Source: an uncultured Christensenella sp.
Lineage (GTDB): Bacteria; Bacillota; Clostridia; Christensenellales; UBA3700
Assembly: GCA_910583995.1 (NCBI GenBank)
Contig: CAJTYW010000004.1
Coordinates: 1 to 64,000, forward strand
Reading direction: 5' to 3'
DNA length: 64,000 bases
Under the pieces are notes generated by a model. The model did no database searches, had not been told where the DNA came from, and saw nothing but the letters and a program-made list of their open reading frames with translations. Each line of letters begins with the position of its first letter. The first letter of the stretch is position 1. Position numbers and translations under genes: made by a program. Shown piece after piece: positions 33,468-42,561 of the stretch.

Positions 33468-34411
33468 ATCTCGTCCCGTACAGCTTTTAATAGTTTGTCA
33501 ATTACATCTTCATAAAAGCCGCTAATTCTAAGTCCTGCAGCATTTTTATGTCCGCCACCACCAAAAACAAGTGCAATTTTACTACTATCCACATCTTCGC
33601 CTGTTCGTATGCTGACTTTAAAGCTTTTATCCGCAACTTCGCTTACAGCTACGGCGACCTTTACACCTATTACATTTATGATATTGTTTATAATTCCTTC
33701 TGTACTACTTGAGTCTGTGCCTGTCGCATCAAAATCACTTTGTCTAAAAGTAATTATACCGATAGTATTATTATCATAAAATTTAGCTTTTTCAAGCACT
33801 CTTGATTTAAGCTTGTAAATATTCATACCAATCTTTTTCAAAAAATGCTCGCTTATTTCATAAGCTTTTATATCGTAACGCAAAAGTATGCTTGCTGCAA
33901 TCATTGTTTCAGATGTAACACTTGAAAAGCTAAAGCCCCCACTATCGGTAACCAAACCACTATACAATAATTCTGCTATATCTTTATTAAGCAAATTCAT
34001 TTGGTCAAGCAAAAAAGTCACAATTTGTGCGGTTGCAGCGGCTTTAATATCTAGCAAATTGACATCACCATATTTTCTGTTTGTTTTGTGATGGTCAATA
34101 ACCATTTTACATCTGCCCTTTCTAAATTCACTTATGCTTTGTCCCATTCTTTCCATATCCGCACAATCAACTGCAATAGACAAATCATATTTATTTAATT
34201 TGTCAATATTATACTTGTCCTTATCCGCAAAAATGCTTATTTTGCCATTTATCGGGTCATCGCAAAAAATGTATGGTTTTTTGCCATACATTTCAAGTGC
34301 TTTATAAATCGCAAGAGATGAGCCGACAGTATCACCATCGGGATTAATGTGAGAAATAATAGCAATAGTATTTGCTTTTTTTATCTCTTTGATAATATTT
34401 TGATAATCCAT
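33461..34411 (-). CDS. nrnA: DHH-family phosphoesterase, NrnA-like
   Basis: 316 residues: DHH domain with SHINPDGDTVGSSLA, AVDCAD, and the signature VIDHHKTN, then a DHHA1 domain with the glycine-rich VFGGGGHKNAAG. The type degrades short oligoribonucleotides and dephosphorylates 3'-phosphoadenosine 5'-phosphate in Bacillus-type bacteria. A GTG six bases earlier (34417) lies in the ribosome site, so ATG 34411 is taken. Its place between rbfA and truB is usual in Clostridia. Confidence 0.92.
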   Translation of the reverse strand: MDYQNIIKEIKKANTIAIISHINPDGDTVGSSLAIYKALEMYGKKPYIFCDDPINGKISIFADKDKYNIDKLNKYDLSIAVDCADMERMGQSISEFRKGRCKMVIDHHKTNRKYGDVNLLDIKAAATAQIVTFLLDQMNLLNKDIAELLYSGLVTDSGGFSFSSVTSETMIAASILLRYDIKAYEISEHFLKKIGMNIYKLKSRVLEKAKFYDNNTIGIITFRQSDFDATGTDSSSTEGIINNIINVIGVKVAVAVSEVADKSFKVSIRTGEDVDSSKIALVFGGGGHKNAAGLRISGFYEDVIDKLLKAVRDEIC

Positions 34412-34521
34412 ATACACCTCTGCTGAAATTTTATTAAATTAAACAAATCATTATTAATAACCAAATTATTAGCATATTGAATTGTTAAAATACAAATTTT
34501 AAAGACTGCTTGCAAAAACTA

Positions 34522-34869
34522 TTAATTTTCGTTATTAATATCGTTTAAAATTTGACTTATTTTTATACCATAACTAATGCTATCGTCTAGATAAAATCTA
34601 AATTCAGGCAAACTTCTCAAAATAATGCGTTTTTTCAAAAGTTTCTTTATATAACCTTCTCCATTTTGGATAGCATCGACAACTTGTTTTTCTTCGCCGT
34701 TTGCACCAAGCACGCTCAAGTAAACTTTGCAAACGGATAAATCGCTGTCAGTATCAACTTTAACTATGCTGACTAAGCCTTTGATTCGTGGGTCTGACAA
34801 CTCTTCACTAATGATTGGAGCTAATTGTTTTTTAATTTCTGCATTTATTCGCTCTATTCTGTTGCTCAT
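34522..34869 (-). CDS. rbfA: Ribosome-binding factor A
   Basis: A 115-residue KH-like protein needed for 30S maturation and 16S 5'-end processing. Typical N-terminus RIERINAEIKKQLAPIISEEL and DPRIKGLVSIVKVDTDSDLSVCKVYLS. Its start overlaps the infB stop by 4 nt (ATGA type), in the standard infB-rbfA order. I see no feature in the 110 bp that follow it. Confidence 0.95.
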   Translation of the reverse strand: MSNRIERINAEIKKQLAPIISEELSDPRIKGLVSIVKVDTDSDLSVCKVYLSVLGANGEEKQVVDAIQNGEGYIKKLLKKRIILRSLPEFRFYLDDSISYGIKISQILNDINNEN

Positions 34870-37433
34870 CTTTCTTCCTCTTTCAAAATAAACGCTTCGA
34901 TAATATCGCCAATCTTAATGTCATTAAAGCCTGCAAGACCAATACCGCACTCATAACCGCTAGCAACTTCTTTAGCTTCGTCTTTGTTACGTTTCATAGA
35001 AGATATGCTACCTTCGTAAATAACCACATTGTCACGGATTAATCTGAATTTTGCATTTCTCAAAATCTTACCATCAGTTACATAGCAACCTGCAATTGTA
35101 CCGACTTTTGTAATATTAAATGTTTCACGAACTTCTGCGTGTCCAAGCTCTTCTTCACGATAAATTGGGTCAAGCATACCCTTAAGTGCCTTTTGAATAT
35201 CGTCAATTGCATCGTAAATAACACGATAAATTTTGATATCTACGCCGTTTTTCTCTGCAAGTGCTCTTGCTTTTGGCTCTGGTCTTACATTAAAACCAAC
35301 GATTACTGCATTACCAGTATCTGCAAGCATAACATCTGACTCATTGATTGCACCTACACCTGCGTGGATAATTGTAAGAACTACATTATCGTCCGCAACG
35401 CTTTCGCCAAGCTTGATAAACTCTTGTTTAACTGCTTCAACTGAACCTTGAACATCACCCTTGATAATAACACCAAGTGACTTTCTCTCTCCACTGCTAA
35501 CACCTTTAAACATATCGTCCAAGCTACGAGCTTTGCTCTTGCTTTGCATTTCTTCTCTTTCTTTATTATATCTTTCTTGTGCAACCTTTTTAGCAAGCTT
35601 ATCATCTTTAACGGAAATCAATTGGTCACCTGCATTAGGGACATCGGATAATCCGTGGATAGAAACCGCAATACTAGGTCCAGCTGACTTGATTTGTTTG
35701 CCGTTGTTGTCAATAAGTGCACGCACTTTACCTACAACAGTACCAGCAACGATATTATCGCCAACTTTTAAAGTACCTTGTTTAATCAAGCAAGTTGCAA
35801 CTGGTCCTACACCTTTGTCAAGTCTTGCTTCAATAATTGTACCATTTGCAGGGCAATCTTTAACTGCTGTCAATTCCTTATACTCTGCAAGCAACAAAAT
35901 ACCTTCAAGCAAATCGTCAACACCCATACCTGTTTTTGCACTTACAGGGTAAACCATTGTAGTACCACCCCAAGCTTCTGGAACTAAATCGTATCTTCCC
36001 ATTTCTTCCATAACTTTATCAGGGTTAGCTTGAGTTTTATCCATTTTATTGATAGCAATCATTATTTCTACACCTGCTTCTTTAGCGTGAGAAATTGCTT
36101 CAATAGTTTGTGGCATAATTCCGTCATCAGCAGCTACAACGATAATAGCAATATCTGTTACCATTGCACCTCTTTTTCTCATAGAAGTGAATGCTTCGTG
36201 TCCTGGAGTATCAAGGAAAGTAATAGGCTCGCCATTAAGTTCGATAGTATACGCACCGATATGCTGAGTAATACCACCTGCTTCGCCACTTGCAACCTTT
36301 GATTTACGGATATAGTCAAGCAATGAAGTTTTGCCGTGGTCAACGTGTCCCATAATTGTAACAACTGGTGGGCGTTTAACATACTCGCCTTCAACTTGAT
36401 GCTCAAGTACAGATTGATTCAAAATATCTTCTGCTGTCTCTTGTGGCTTATATTCCAATGTAATGCCGTAATCCATAGCAACAAGCTCTGCAGTATCAAA
36501 ATCTATACTGCCATTAACATTACACATTTGTCCAAGTAAAAACAACTTTTTAACGATTTCAGCACCTGTAACACCAATTTTTTCAGATAAAGTCTTGATT
36601 GGAATAATTTGTGTTTCAACAATAGCGTGTTCGATTTTAACAGTGTTTGGAGTAAAATCACTTGCCTTTTTAGCTTTCTTTTGCTTGTGAACTCTTACAA
36701 CGCCGTCCTCATCGTAACCATCATAACCTTCAACAGTATAACCTTTTTTAATCAAAGTACGCTTGTTAAGTTGTTTTTTATTATCGTCTTTATCAAAAGT
36801 CTTCTTTTTCTTTTGAGTATTTTCCTTAATAGGAGTTGCAATTGGCGGCTCGAATTTTGCAAAATTATCTCTCTTACCATCTTTGTTAAATGGTTTGCCA
36901 CCCTTGTCATCTCTATTAAAAGGTTTATTTTTGTTATCTTTATTAAAGTTAGGTTTGCCGTCTCTATTAAACTCACGATTACCGCCCTTATTATCTCTGT
37001 TGTTAGGTCTATCGTTTTGTCTATTATTTCTGTTACCTTGTCTATTATCTTCTCTAGGCACAAAAACATTTTTCTTTGGTTGTTCTTGTGGTTTAGGCAC
37101 AGTAACCACTTCTTCTACCGGTGCTTTCACATCAGCAGGAGTTTCGATTTTATCGAAGGCGATAACAGGAGCTTTTTCTTCCTGAACCACAACAGGTTCT
37201 TCTGTTACGGCTACTTTTGGAATAACAGGCTCTACTATCTCTGTCTGAATAATATCCGGAGTCGCTGGGATATCCTTTTCCTTAATTTCTGTCTTTTTAG
37301 TTTGCATTCTGTTTTCAATAGAACGCATTAAATTTTTTAATTCTCTTATATCTTTTTGCAAAGCAACAATAGTATTGTCCTTTAATACAGGCATACCATT
37401 TACTTTACCAATTACTTCTTTAATATCACTCAC
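34866..37433 (-). CDS. infB: Translation initiation factor IF-2
   Basis: 855 residues. The N-terminal region (about 1-260) is low-complexity with many FNRD/FNKD-type repeats rich in Asn, Arg, Lys and Asp. Then come an IF2-N domain (about 275-325), the GTPase with GHVDHGKTS, DTPGHEAFT and NKMD, and domains II-IV that bind fMet-tRNA. It positions initiator tRNA on the 30S subunit. The GTG at 37448 overlaps the GGAGG site, so GTG 37433 (VSDIKEV...) is the better start. It overlaps the L7Ae-like gene. Confidence 0.95.
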   Translation of the reverse strand: MSDIKEVIGKVNGMPVLKDNTIVALQKDIRELKNLMRSIENRMQTKKTEIKEKDIPATPDIIQTEIVEPVIPKVAVTEEPVVVQEEKAPVIAFDKIETPADVKAPVEEVVTVPKPQEQPKKNVFVPREDNRQGNRNNRQNDRPNNRDNKGGNREFNRDGKPNFNKDNKNKPFNRDDKGGKPFNKDGKRDNFAKFEPPIATPIKENTQKKKKTFDKDDNKKQLNKRTLIKKGYTVEGYDGYDEDGVVRVHKQKKAKKASDFTPNTVKIEHAIVETQIIPIKTLSEKIGVTGAEIVKKLFLLGQMCNVNGSIDFDTAELVAMDYGITLEYKPQETAEDILNQSVLEHQVEGEYVKRPPVVTIMGHVDHGKTSLLDYIRKSKVASGEAGGITQHIGAYTIELNGEPITFLDTPGHEAFTSMRKRGAMVTDIAIIVVAADDGIMPQTIEAISHAKEAGVEIMIAINKMDKTQANPDKVMEEMGRYDLVPEAWGGTTMVYPVSAKTGMGVDDLLEGILLLAEYKELTAVKDCPANGTIIEARLDKGVGPVATCLIKQGTLKVGDNIVAGTVVGKVRALIDNNGKQIKSAGPSIAVSIHGLSDVPNAGDQLISVKDDKLAKKVAQERYNKEREEMQSKSKARSLDDMFKGVSSGERKSLGVIIKGDVQGSVEAVKQEFIKLGESVADDNVVLTIIHAGVGAINESDVMLADTGNAVIVGFNVRPEPKARALAEKNGVDIKIYRVIYDAIDDIQKALKGMLDPIYREEELGHAEVRETFNITKVGTIAGCYVTDGKILRNAKFRLIRDNVVIYEGSISSMKRNKDEAKEVASGYECGIGLAGFNDIKIGDIIEAFILKEEER

Positions 37434-37731
37434 TTTGCACCTCCACACATTCCATTATTGCACTTCCCAAAGAATTATCTTCTATTGCAACAGCCTTAAC
37501 ATTTGACCTTTTGGTAAGCTCACTCAAACTAAAATTTACAAGCACGCATTTAATATTATTATTTGCACAAAAATCACTTAGTTTCTTTCGTGAATTTTCA
37601 GCTAAACTTTCGTCGTATAATACAATATATATTTTGTGTCTGCAAGTTTTTATTCCTTCAACACCAAAAGTCGCTTTTCGCATTTTTATAGCAAAACCTA
37701 TATAAGACTTAATTTTTGTAGTATTTATCAT
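37426..37731 (-). CDS. L7Ae-family RNA-binding protein (YlxQ-like)
   Basis: A 101-residue L7Ae/L30e-fold protein (IGFAIKMRKATFGVEGIKTCRHKIYIVLYDESL). Members bind kink-turn RNAs. In Firmicutes this gene regularly sits between ylxR and infB. It overlaps ylxR by 23 nt and the infB start by 8 nt, so translation is tightly coupled. Confidence 0.88.
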   Translation of the reverse strand: MINTTKIKSYIGFAIKMRKATFGVEGIKTCRHKIYIVLYDESLAENSRKKLSDFCANNNIKCVLVNFSLSELTKRSNVKAVAIEDNSLGSAIMECVEVQSE

Positions 37732-37981
37732 ATTCTCCTTGAATTTTTTCGTACACTTCTTGCGGAATATTCTCTTTAAAAGCTCTGTTTAAAGCTTTTG
37801 TTTTAACCATTTTTTCAAAACACTCAGGATTTTTGCAGATATAAGCACCCCTACCATTGGCTTTAAGTGTTGTATCAAGCAAATATTCGCCTTCCTTTGT
37901 TTTGATTATTCTTATCAAATCACGTTTATCCACCATATTATGGCAGACAATACACATACGCATAGGAATTTTTTTTACCAC
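37709..37981 (-). CDS. ylxR: YlxR-family protein (RnpM-like)
   Basis: 90 residues with the family signature MRMCIVCHNMVDKRDLIRI, GRGAYICKNPECFEKMVKTK, ALNRAF. YlxR of Bacillus binds the RNase P RNA and modulates its activity. It begins 3 nt after the nusA stop. The conserved CxxC pair may bind metal, but the family often loses it. Confidence 0.93.
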   Translation of the reverse strand: MVKKIPMRMCIVCHNMVDKRDLIRIIKTKEGEYLLDTTLKANGRGAYICKNPECFEKMVKTKALNRAFKENIPQEVYEKIQGEYDKYYKN

Positions 37982-37984
37982 TGC

Positions 37985-39055
37985 TTACTCCTCTGCACTT
38001 TGGATTAATCCGTCTTCTACTGCTTGAGAATATGATTTAACATCTATCTTCCAACCTGTAAGTTTTGCAGCAAGTCTAACATTTTGACCGCCTTTACCGA
38101 TTGCAAGTGACAATTTATCGTCAGGAACAATAACTCTTGCAGTTTTATCTTCTTCTTGAGTAATGCTAATTACTTGAGCAGGACTTAAAGCTCTTGCAAT
38201 ATACTCCAAAGGATTTTCGCTCCAACGAATAATGTCAACTTTCTCACCTGAAAGTTCACGAACAACTTCGTTGATTCTCACGCCTTTTTGACCAATGCAA
38301 CCACCAACAGCATCAATGTTAGGATTTTCGCTGTGTACAGCCATTTTTGTACGATTACCTGCATCTCTAACAATACCTTTAATAATAATGTCGCCACTCT
38401 TAATTTCTGGAGCTTCCATCTCAAACAATCTTTTAACAAGACCAGCAACTGACCTTGATACGATAACTTGTGGGCCTCTTGTATTAGTTCTTGTATTTTT
38501 AACATAAACTTTTAGCATTTGACCTGGCAAATATTTTTCGTTTGCAACTTTATCCACACCTGACATAATTGCAGTCATTTGTGTGCTTAAAATTTCAAGA
38601 TAAACAATATCACCATCAATTTTAATAACTTGTGCATTTGCAATTTCGCCTTCTCTGTCAGACATTTCAGACATAACACGCTCTTTACGAGCATCGTTTA
38701 ATCTTTGCATAACAACTTGTTTTGCAGTTTGGATAGCAATTCTTGAAAGTTCCTTTGGTGTAACGTCTTCAAGTACCCAATCACCTAGTTTGTAAGACTT
38801 TTTAATTTCTTTTGCGTCGCTAAGCAAAATTTCCTTATCTTGGTCTGTAACTTCTTCCACAACAGTTTTATATGCAAAAACTTTTATTTCACATCTGTTT
38901 TCGTTAAGTTTAACAGTGATAGGTCTTGCTTCACCTGTTTCTCTTTTAAATGCAGAAACCAAGCCTGCTTCCAAAGCTTCAATAAAAGTACTCTTTTCAA
39001 TTCTCTTATCCTTTTCCAACTCGTCCAATGCTGCAAAAAAATCTTTATTAATCAT
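37985..39055 (-). CDS. nusA: Transcription termination/antitermination factor NusA
   Basis: A 356-residue protein of the short Firmicute form: N-terminal RNA-polymerase-binding domain (about 1-125), S1 domain (about 135-200), and KH1 and KH2 (about 205-345, AIGKGGQNVRLAAKLTGWKIDV). It acts on pausing, termination and antitermination. It follows rimP by 131 nt in which I see nothing, and leads ylxR-L7Ae-infB. Confidence 0.96.
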   Translation of the reverse strand: MINKDFFAALDELEKDKRIEKSTFIEALEAGLVSAFKRETGEARPITVKLNENRCEIKVFAYKTVVEEVTDQDKEILLSDAKEIKKSYKLGDWVLEDVTPKELSRIAIQTAKQVVMQRLNDARKERVMSEMSDREGEIANAQVIKIDGDIVYLEILSTQMTAIMSGVDKVANEKYLPGQMLKVYVKNTRTNTRGPQVIVSRSVAGLVKRLFEMEAPEIKSGDIIIKGIVRDAGNRTKMAVHSENPNIDAVGGCIGQKGVRINEVVRELSGEKVDIIRWSENPLEYIARALSPAQVISITQEEDKTARVIVPDDKLSLAIGKGGQNVRLAAKLTGWKIDVKSYSQAVEDGLIQSAEE

Positions 39056-39186
39056 TTTCTATCTCTCCTCCACAAATTATCAATAATTTCATCTAAGGTT
39101 TATTGTTTATTATTTTTTAATTTTTCAAATTTTATATTTTAAATTTCAATTGAATAACTTTAAATAGATTTCAAGTCATTTTTATA

Positions 39187-39651
39187 TCAAAACTTAATTT
39201 CAGGTTTAATAGTTGCAATATTTTTTAATGCAATTTCAATGTCTTTGCCATTATACTCTACGGTGATTATTCCCTTTTCCAAATCATATCCCCGCAAAAT
39301 TGCCACAAATTTTTTCAAATCTTGCACTTTTTCAAAAAGAGAAACATTTACTTCAGTATCCATATTCTTTCTGTAATCACGCTCTGTCTTTAAAGGTCTA
39401 TCAATGCCAGGTGATGAAACATTTAAAATATACTTTTCGCCATTTGTTGGGTCTATTTCGTCAAGTATAGGGTCAATAGTCCTATGCACAAGTTCGCAAC
39501 CATTTAAATCAACGCCGTCTTCTTTATCAATATAAATTGTTAGATTCATATCACCCATATATTTTTTATAAGTAATTTCCACAATTTCATATCCCAAATT
39601 TTCTACTGGCTCAGTGATATGTTTTTCAACAATATCAATAACTTTTGACAT
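39187..39651 (-). CDS. rimP: Ribosome maturation factor RimP
   Basis: 154 residues: N-terminal alpha/beta domain (VENLGYEIVEITYKKYMGDMNLTIYID), the conserved VSSPGIDRPLKTERDY, and a C-terminal SH3-like domain. It binds the 30S subunit during assembly. An in-frame TTG/GTG region upstream gives a longer frame, but ATG 39651 has an exact GGAGG site, so it is chosen. A promoter and a stable hairpin lie just upstream, making rimP the first gene of the nusA-infB operon. Confidence 0.92.
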   Translation of the reverse strand: MSKVIDIVEKHITEPVENLGYEIVEITYKKYMGDMNLTIYIDKEDGVDLNGCELVHRTIDPILDEIDPTNGEKYILNVSSPGIDRPLKTERDYRKNMDTEVNVSLFEKVQDLKKFVAILRGYDLEKGIITVEYNGKDIEIALKNIATIKPEIKF

Positions 39652-39668
39652 AATTCCTCCGTAAACAT

Positions 39669-39693
39669 TAAGGAGTGGTTCAACCACTCCTTA
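39669..39693 (-). promoter_or_regulatory. Leader hairpin of the rimP-nusA-infB operon
   Basis: TAAGGAGTGG and CCACTCCTTA form a perfect 10-bp stem around TTGAA in the mRNA, about 15 nt before the real GGAGGAATTATG. The 5' arm itself carries AAGGAG, a Shine-Dalgarno look-alike. No T run follows, so it is not a plain terminator. Confidence 0.55.
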
Positions 39694-39716
39694 GATGCTA
39701 AATCTATTACAATAGT

Positions 39717-39745
39717 AGTATAACACATCAAACTAAAAATAGCAA
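39717..39745 (-). promoter_or_regulatory. Promoter of the rimP-nusA-infB operon
   Basis: On the minus strand: TTGCTA, 17 bp, TATACT, giving a leader of about 60 nt that contains the 39669-39693 hairpin. The remaining sequence up to the polC-like stop holds no believable gene. Confidence 0.6.
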
Positions 39746-39878
39746 CTATTTTTTTACATTTTCTAATATATATTATAAAAAAATTGTATTTATATATAAT
39801 AGCTAAATTTTTAGTTTTCTTTTTTAGCTTTATCCCTGCAGTATTTTTTAATACACCACAAAGCAAGTTTTATAAAAA

Positions 39879-41402
39879 TTATTTATTAAACTTACCTATT
39901 TTAACAAGTTCAATAAACAACTTTGCTGTTGCCAAACAATCGTTAACAGCTCTGTGAGCACCTTCCAAACTAATATCAAAATAGTCGCACAATGTCTCCA
40001 ACTTGTAATTTTTGCAAACTACACTTTTGTGTGCTATCTCCAATGTATCCATTGTCCTATTTGTAAAAATATATCCGTTTAGCTTAGCATATTTATCCAC
40101 AAATTTTTTATCAAATTGTGCATTATGTGCCACAAGCACGCAGTTTTCACTAAATTTGTAAAAATCTGCTATAACATCTGACATATCAGGAGCATCTTTT
40201 ACATCTTTATCTGTTATTGAAGTAATCTCGGTAATCCTTGCAGGAATTGGAATATGTGGATTTACAAAAGTAGAAAATGTTTCACTTATAAAGCCATCCA
40301 CAATTTTAACCGCACCTAACTCTATAACTTCGTCGCTGACATCAAGACCTGTTGTTTCAAAATCAAATACGACAAAAGATTTACCCAAAAGATAATCAGG
40401 TATAACCTTGCTTTCGTTTGTTGCAAACAAATCGTCTTGAATGTAATCGATATAACGCTCTGGTTTTACGGCAACATATTTAAGTGGTACACTTTTTAAG
40501 TCTTCTTTTAATATGATAGAAGATTTATCAATTTTACATTTACTAATATCTTTGCAAAGCAAAACGCTATCGTGCAAAAAAGTATCCAAATCCTTTCTGC
40601 CTTGCACAATGATTTCATCACCTACTTCTATTTGGTCATAGTCGCCTTCGCCTTTGTATTTAGCAAATGCTTTGCAAATCAAATTTCCTGTGCCGTCATT
40701 AATTTTAAATACGTAATAGGAATTACCTGTCTTTTTACTTTCATTCCTTTTAAACTCAATTACTTCACCTGCGTACACTGCTATTTCTTCCACTTCTTTA
40801 CTATCCACGATATATCTTGCTCTTGCAGTAATTTCCTTCCCAACAACTTTTTCGTGATTTTCCGTCCTTATCCTACGGCTAATTATAGTAATTGAATCTT
40901 CAGTTGCCAAGTCGGCATCTAAATCTAAATCTTTTTTGCTATCGTTTATCTCAAGTCTTAATTCATTGCACATTTTATGTGACATATAATTTGTCATACT
41001 GCCAATTAAATCCATAGACTTAAAATAATCGTAAAACATAGATTTCATATTTATTTTAACAAAAGCAACTCCGTTTACGATAGCAACTTCTATTTCACTT
41101 GTTTCTATCATAACGGTTGGGTGTTTTTCTTTAAAATAATTCATTACATATCTTTTAACAATATCGTCATTTATAAAAGATTTTGAATATGTAATTTCCA
41201 CTTGCATTGAAGGCGGAATTAAGCTTATAACCGCATCTTCAATCACCTTTTTATCTTCGTCAGTGTAGCTATCCAAAATATCATAAGGCACCAAAAAATT
41301 AACTATAATCTTTGGCGGTTTTTTTTGAATATTCACGCTGCTTACTCGCAAGTAATTAAATCTTTCATTTGTCAATTTATTAAATTCGTCTAAAAATTCC
41401 AC
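39879..41402 (-). CDS. PolC-like protein reduced to N-terminal, OB and 3'-5' exonuclease domains
   Basis: 507 residues where full PolC has about 1,440. Residues 1-155 resemble the PolC N-terminal domain and 185-285 its OB fold (ITARARYIV ... VFKINDGTGNLICKAF). Residues 341-505 are a DnaQ/PolC-type proofreading exonuclease with all five active-site positions: D347 and E349 (FDFETTGLD), D431 (AHNAQFD), H483 and D488 (HRAVND). The PHP halves and the whole polymerase part are absent, and the frame ends cleanly before rimP. The linker has QDDLF (322-326), close to the QxxLF sliding-clamp motif. The gene sits exactly where Firmicutes carry polC (rseP side, then rimP-nusA). I infer a stand-alone proofreader for another replicase. 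Confidence 0.85.
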   Translation of the reverse strand: MEFLDEFNKLTNERFNYLRVSSVNIQKKPPKIIVNFLVPYDILDSYTDEDKKVIEDAVISLIPPSMQVEITYSKSFINDDIVKRYVMNYFKEKHPTVMIETSEIEVAIVNGVAFVKINMKSMFYDYFKSMDLIGSMTNYMSHKMCNELRLEINDSKKDLDLDADLATEDSITIISRRIRTENHEKVVGKEITARARYIVDSKEVEEIAVYAGEVIEFKRNESKKTGNSYYVFKINDGTGNLICKAFAKYKGEGDYDQIEVGDEIIVQGRKDLDTFLHDSVLLCKDISKCKIDKSSIILKEDLKSVPLKYVAVKPERYIDYIQDDLFATNESKVIPDYLLGKSFVVFDFETTGLDVSDEVIELGAVKIVDGFISETFSTFVNPHIPIPARITEITSITDKDVKDAPDMSDVIADFYKFSENCVLVAHNAQFDKKFVDKYAKLNGYIFTNRTMDTLEIAHKSVVCKNYKLETLCDYFDISLEGAHRAVNDCLATAKLFIELVKIGKFNK

Positions 41403-41462
41403 TGTATACCTCTTTTTTATCTAATTTAATTTTAGTACCGATTTTTGATAGTTTATATACAC

Positions 41463-42485
41463 TTAAAGCTTATCTATAAACGCCAAAATCTCTTTAATCA
41501 AATCTTCGTTATTTACTGTTTTTACAACTTGTCCTTTTACAAAAATTGCGGATTTGTCTTTGCCGCCTGCAACACCAAAATCACATCTTTGAGCTTCACC
41601 AGGTCCATTTACAACACAACCCATAACAGCAATTTTTGCAGATTTTTTTATATCTTGTGTTGCGTCCACAACCATTCTTGCAAGCCCTGCAACATCAATA
41701 TTAGTTCTTGCACAAGTTGGACAACTAATAACTTCTACATACGGCGCCCCTAAATTAAGGCTATTTAATATTTCTTTAGCAACTAAAACTTCTTTATAAG
41801 GCTCGTCAGATAAGCTTACTCTTATTGTATCGCCTATTCCATCAAGCAATAAACTGCCAATACCTATCGCCGATTTAATAACACCTTTTTCATAAATTCC
41901 CGCTTCGGTTACACCTATATGAAGCGGATAATCACAAGACTTTTTAAGTAATCTGTACGCTTCCACACAAGTTTTTACATCACTTGATTTTACGGAAATT
42001 ATTGTATTGTAAAAATTGAATTTTTCAAGTAACGCGATATGCCCTAAAGCACTTTTACACATAGCTTCGCTTAAAGGCAAATTGCTATACTGCTTTTCAA
42101 GTGAACCACCATTAACGCCTATACGGATTGGAATTTGTCTTTCATTAAGATAATCGGCAACATATTTTACTTTACTTTCATCGCCAATATTACCTGGGTT
42201 AATACGAATTTTGCTTGCACCACTATCACAAGCCGCTATCGCAAGTTTATAGTCAAAATGAATATCCGCAACAACGGGAATATGCACTCCCTTTATAATT
42301 TCTTTAAGACAAATACTGCTTTCCTTATCAGGCACAGATAATCTTACAATATCACAACCATATTTTTCTAGCTCTAATATTTGTTTTATACTGCCTTCTA
42401 TATCTGTTGTTTTTGTGTTGCACATTGACTGAATAGCAATTTTTTCGCCATCGCCAATAACAACATTCCCAATTTTAACCTTCAT
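41463..42485 (-). CDS. ispG: 4-Hydroxy-3-methylbut-2-enyl-diphosphate synthase
   Basis: A 340-residue [4Fe-4S] enzyme of the MEP isoprenoid pathway (GcpE). Seen: N-terminal barrel with IAIQSMCNTKTTD and KIRINPGNIG, and the cluster ligands in ISCPTCARTNID and MGCVVNGPGEA. It makes HMBPP from MEcPP. It lies between rseP and the polC-like gene; dxr, another MEP enzyme, is two genes upstream. Confidence 0.96.
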   Translation of the reverse strand: MKVKIGNVVIGDGEKIAIQSMCNTKTTDIEGSIKQILELEKYGCDIVRLSVPDKESSICLKEIIKGVHIPVVADIHFDYKLAIAACDSGASKIRINPGNIGDESKVKYVADYLNERQIPIRIGVNGGSLEKQYSNLPLSEAMCKSALGHIALLEKFNFYNTIISVKSSDVKTCVEAYRLLKKSCDYPLHIGVTEAGIYEKGVIKSAIGIGSLLLDGIGDTIRVSLSDEPYKEVLVAKEILNSLNLGAPYVEVISCPTCARTNIDVAGLARMVVDATQDIKKSAKIAVMGCVVNGPGEAQRCDFGVAGGKDKSAIFVKGQVVKTVNNEDLIKEILAFIDKL

Positions 42486-42561
42486 ATATCACCCTATTTT
42501 TTTCAATTGATACACTATTTTTTATCTTTTATATTCAATCAACATTCTATATCTGTTTACT

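Noticed and set aside
36609..37331. Plus-strand frame of 240 codons opposite infB
   Set aside because: It is a shadow of the repetitive Asn/Arg/Asp-rich N-terminal region of IF-2; it has no ribosome site and a nonsense Phe/Leu/Ser-rich composition.
39603..39866. Possible remnant of the missing PolC polymerase part
   Set aside because: The 87-codon frame here has no similarity to PHP or polymerase motifs and overlaps the rimP promoter and hairpin.
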